Below, piece by piece: positions 4,922 through 6,497 of a stretch of 6,497 bases of DNA. Both the position numbers and the translations under genes were made by a program. Source of the stretch: Propionibacteriaceae bacterium (GTDB taxonomy: Bacteria; Actinomycetota; Actinomycetes; Propionibacteriales; Propionibacteriaceae). The notes beneath the pieces were generated by a model. It was given only the letters and a program-made list of their open reading frames with translations, was not told the DNA's origin and did no database searches. The number at the start of each line of letters is the position of its first letter. Position 1 is the first letter of the stretch. The stretch lies in contig CAJPNZ010000144.1 in the NCBI GenBank assembly GCA_905372155.1, positions 1 to 6,497 on the forward strand, read 5' to 3'.

Positions 4922-6117
4922 GCACCTTCGCCCTGGTCAGACGCAGCCTGGCCAGGACCGTGCGGCGGCACAGGTTGATCGCGGTGCTGGTGTTGCTCCT
5001 GGTGTTGGCGACGGTTGTCCTGTCCTGGCTGGCCCGAGGTGCCACCCACGGCACATCCCGGGGATTGACGGAAAGCCTCGGCGCCAAGGAGATCGAGGTC
5101 ATCCAGGGCTATGGCGGGCCGGACAGTCCACCGTTGAACACGGACGCGGTCAAGCAACTGGGGCAGCTGGACGGTGTGGAGCACGTGTTCCCGTCGGGCA
5201 TGTCGGGAATCGACCCGCCCGCGGACATCGCCGACTCCGAGGACGGCGCGAAACCGTGGTGGTTGATGCCCCGCAACCCGTTCGACGACCGGATGAAGGA
5301 CGCCCACGGCGATCCGGTCGCCTCCCCGGAGCCCGGTCAGATGCTGCTCCCCGGAAAACACGAGAACCTGGTGGGAAAGACGGTCGAGGTCAACGTCACG
5401 CGGGCGGTCAGTTCCAACAGCGGGGTGGGTGAGACGAAACAGTTCGAGGTGATCGGCACCTACGACCCGGAAACCGTCCAGGGGGAGCCCCCGGAGGCGG
5501 TGTTCATCAACTCCTCCCAGTTCAACGAGATCCAGGCGGCAGCACTGCCACCGGACACGCCTCCCTACAGCTCCATCTACCTCTACGTCGGAGATGTGAA
5601 CGATGTCGCGAAGGTGCAGAAGTCGGTGGAGGACCTGGGCTACGGCACCCGCAGCGCCATCGGCTCCGGGATCCAGCTCGACAGGGCCCGGCAGGGACTC
5701 GCGGTGGCCTCCGTGCTGGTGCTCTTCGTCACCGTCCTCGGAGCGCTGTTCGCGGGCACATCCGTGGCGGGAACGTGGATGACATCGCGCATCGAGGAGA
5801 TCGGGTTGTTCAGGTCCCTGGGATGGACGCGGCGGGCGATCGTGAGGTTCTACCTGCTGGAAGCCCTCATCTTCGCGCTGTGCGTCTCGGCCATCGGGGT
5901 GCTTCTGGGCGTCGGGGTGGTCATGGCACTGGCGGCGCTGCCGTCCCTGCTGACGTCGGTGGCCGGCTTCAGCATGGATCCCGGGGCGTTGCTGGCCCAA
6001 GCGTGGGTGGTCGCGGTGCCGCTGATCGCCGTGCCGCTCGGTTTCATCGCCGGAGCGGGTCGCAGGGCCGCCACGCTGCTGCGCGTCGACACGGACACGC
6101 TCCTGCGTCAGATCTGA
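4918..6117 (+). CDS. FtsX/MacB-type ABC transporter permease
   Basis: This 399-residue membrane protein has the four-helix MacB/FtsX layout. One helix lies near 20-38 after a basic N-terminus, followed by a large extracellular domain at about 40-258. Three C-terminal helices lie at about 261-285, 311-340 and 361-382. The cytoplasmic loop after the second helix carries the hallmark RIEEIGLFRSLGWTRRAIVRFYLLEA (about 291-316), where such permeases touch the ATPase. The extracellular domain resembles a MacB periplasmic core (e.g. GKTVEVNVT and a VIGTYDP strand pair) and has no cysteine. In Gram-positive bacteria such pairs export or sense peptides and lipoproteins, or give resistance to antimicrobial peptides. 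ATG 4918 overlaps the ATPase stop and has a very strong Shine-Dalgarno, AAGGAGGA (4903-4910), 7 bases upstream. The substrate is unknown; the neighbouring secreted protein or lipoprotein are the obvious candidates. Confidence 0.94.
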   Translation: MSTFALVRRSLARTVRRHRLIAVLVLLLVLATVVLSWLARGATHGTSRGLTESLGAKEIEVIQGYGGPDSPPLNTDAVKQLGQLDGVEHVFPSGMSGIDPPADIADSEDGAKPWWLMPRNPFDDRMKDAHGDPVASPEPGQMLLPGKHENLVGKTVEVNVTRAVSSNSGVGETKQFEVIGTYDPETVQGEPPEAVFINSSQFNEIQAAALPPDTPPYSSIYLYVGDVNDVAKVQKSVEDLGYGTRSAIGSGIQLDRARQGLAVASVLVLFVTVLGALFAGTSVAGTWMTSRIEEIGLFRSLGWTRRAIVRFYLLEALIFALCVSAIGVLLGVGVVMALAALPSLLTSVAGFSMDPGALLAQAWVVAVPLIAVPLGFIAGAGRRAATLLRVDTDTLLRQI

Positions 6118-6122
6118 CCCAA

Positions 6123-6159
6123 GGCCCCGGACACGGTCACCGTGGTTTCGACACGGGCC
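6123..6159 (+). other. Nested inverted repeats after the operon (possible weak terminator or repeat boundary)
   Basis: GGCCC (6123-6127) is complementary to GGGCC (6155-6159). Between them lies the perfect 13-base palindrome CACGGTCACCGTG (6132-6144). The structure starts 5 bases after the permease stop and merges into the first repeat copy. No T-run follows, so an intrinsic terminator is weakly supported. It is the only stem I see at the end of the operon apart from those inside the repeat. Confidence 0.25.
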
Positions 6160-6497
6160 GCTCCTTCGTCGCAGCCCGGCTCAACCAACTTCCACTTCTC
6201 CAAGCCGGTTGAGCCAGCACGTGAGCGCCAGTAAACGGCTGAGTCAAAACCACCACTGGCACCCGGCGGACAAACCCAACCCCAAGTCACCATGGTTTCG
6301 ACACGGGCCGCTCCTTCGTCGCAGCCCGGCTCAACCAACTTCCACTTCTCCAAGCCGGTTGAGCCAGCACGTGAGCGCCAGTAAACGGCTGAGTCAAAAC
6401 CACCACTGGCACCCGGCGGACAAACCCAACCCCAAGTCACCATGGTTTCGACACGGGCCGCTCCTTCGTCGCAGCCCGGCTCAACCAACTTCCACTT
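6143..6497 (+). repeat. Tandem array of a 150-bp unit (two full copies plus a truncated third)
   Basis: The motif TGGTTTCGAC recurs at 6143, 6293 and 6443, a period of exactly 150 bp. Every base I compared between copies one and two is identical, and copy three matches until the window ends. Copy-to-copy variation is limited to the left edge, where GTCACC(G/A)TGG differs by one base. Each unit holds the perfect inverted repeat GGCTCAACC (6178-6186) / GGTTGAGCC (6207-6215) around a 20-base spacer. In copy one an outer pair GTGGTTT (6142-6148) / AAACCAC (6247-6253) encloses it. The unit therefore resembles a REP/BIME-like intergenic palindromic element that has been tandemly duplicated. It carries no plausible gene. 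The array continues past the right edge, so its true copy number is unknown. Confidence 0.95.

Noticed and set aside
4549..6000. Long minus-strand reading frame opposite the ABC genes
   Set aside because: Composition is typical of antisense frames in high-GC DNA (Arg, His, Gln, Asp-rich). It conflicts with two strongly supported ABC genes.
6108..6488. Minus-strand frame encoding a repeated 50-residue peptide
   Set aside because: It arises because the 150-bp tandem unit is divisible by three. There is no ribosome binding site and the DNA is a palindromic intergenic repeat.
6143..6497. CRISPR array
   Set aside because: The whole 150-bp period is conserved, so there are no short repeats separated by unique spacers, and no cas genes are present.
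1807..6497. Insertion sequence or integrative element bounded by the repeats
   Set aside because: No transposase, integrase, terminal inverted repeats or target-site duplication could be found; only repeat copies flank the region.

Overview
The window looks like chromosomal DNA of a high-GC Gram-positive bacterium (Actinobacteria). The evidence is strong G/C bias at third codon positions in most genes, a DtxR/IdeR-like iron box, a cobalamin riboswitch with actinobacterial-style composition, and GC-rich interspersed repeats. A Propionibacteriaceae-like host is my guess from the style of the repeats and is not demonstrated.

Left part (1-1774, minus strand): the start of a corrinoid/metallophore ABC importer operon. 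A promoter at 1746-1774 with an iron-box-like operator over its -10 element is followed at once by a well-formed cobalamin riboswitch (1591-1737). Next come a lipoprotein substrate-binding protein (423-1460) and, overlapping its stop codon, a FecCD/BtuC-type permease that runs off the window edge (1-426). The riboswitch makes vitamin B12 or another corrinoid the best substrate guess. The iron box suggests a second, iron-dependent input.

Middle (about 1775-2253): an intergenic region of roughly 480 bp with no convincing gene. It holds a degenerate copy of the repeat that is tandemly arrayed at the right end, an alternating array of TGACA half-sites, a good sigma70-type promoter (TTGACA-17-TATCTT, 2047-2075), and a long leader of about 170 nt with alternative inverted repeats and a hairpin just before the first ribosome binding site.

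Right part (2254-6117, plus strand): a tightly packed four-gene operon. It encodes a small, basic, secreted two-cysteine protein of unknown family, a 527-residue lipoprotein of unknown family, an ABC ATPase and a MacB/FtsX-type permease. The last three genes are joined by ATGA stop/start overlaps or near-overlaps. The unknown secreted protein and lipoprotein are lower in GC and use rare AT-rich codons, while the ABC pair has the high-GC style of the host. I infer a secreted-effector/lipoprotein/ABC export or self-protection cassette, with a bacteriocin-like role the leading but unproven idea.

Right end (6118-6497): a tandem array of a 150-bp unit, two full copies plus a third cut by the window edge. 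A 27-bp piece of the unit (25/27 match) lies in the same orientation upstream of the four-gene cassette at 1807-1833, so repeat-family sequences bracket the cassette.
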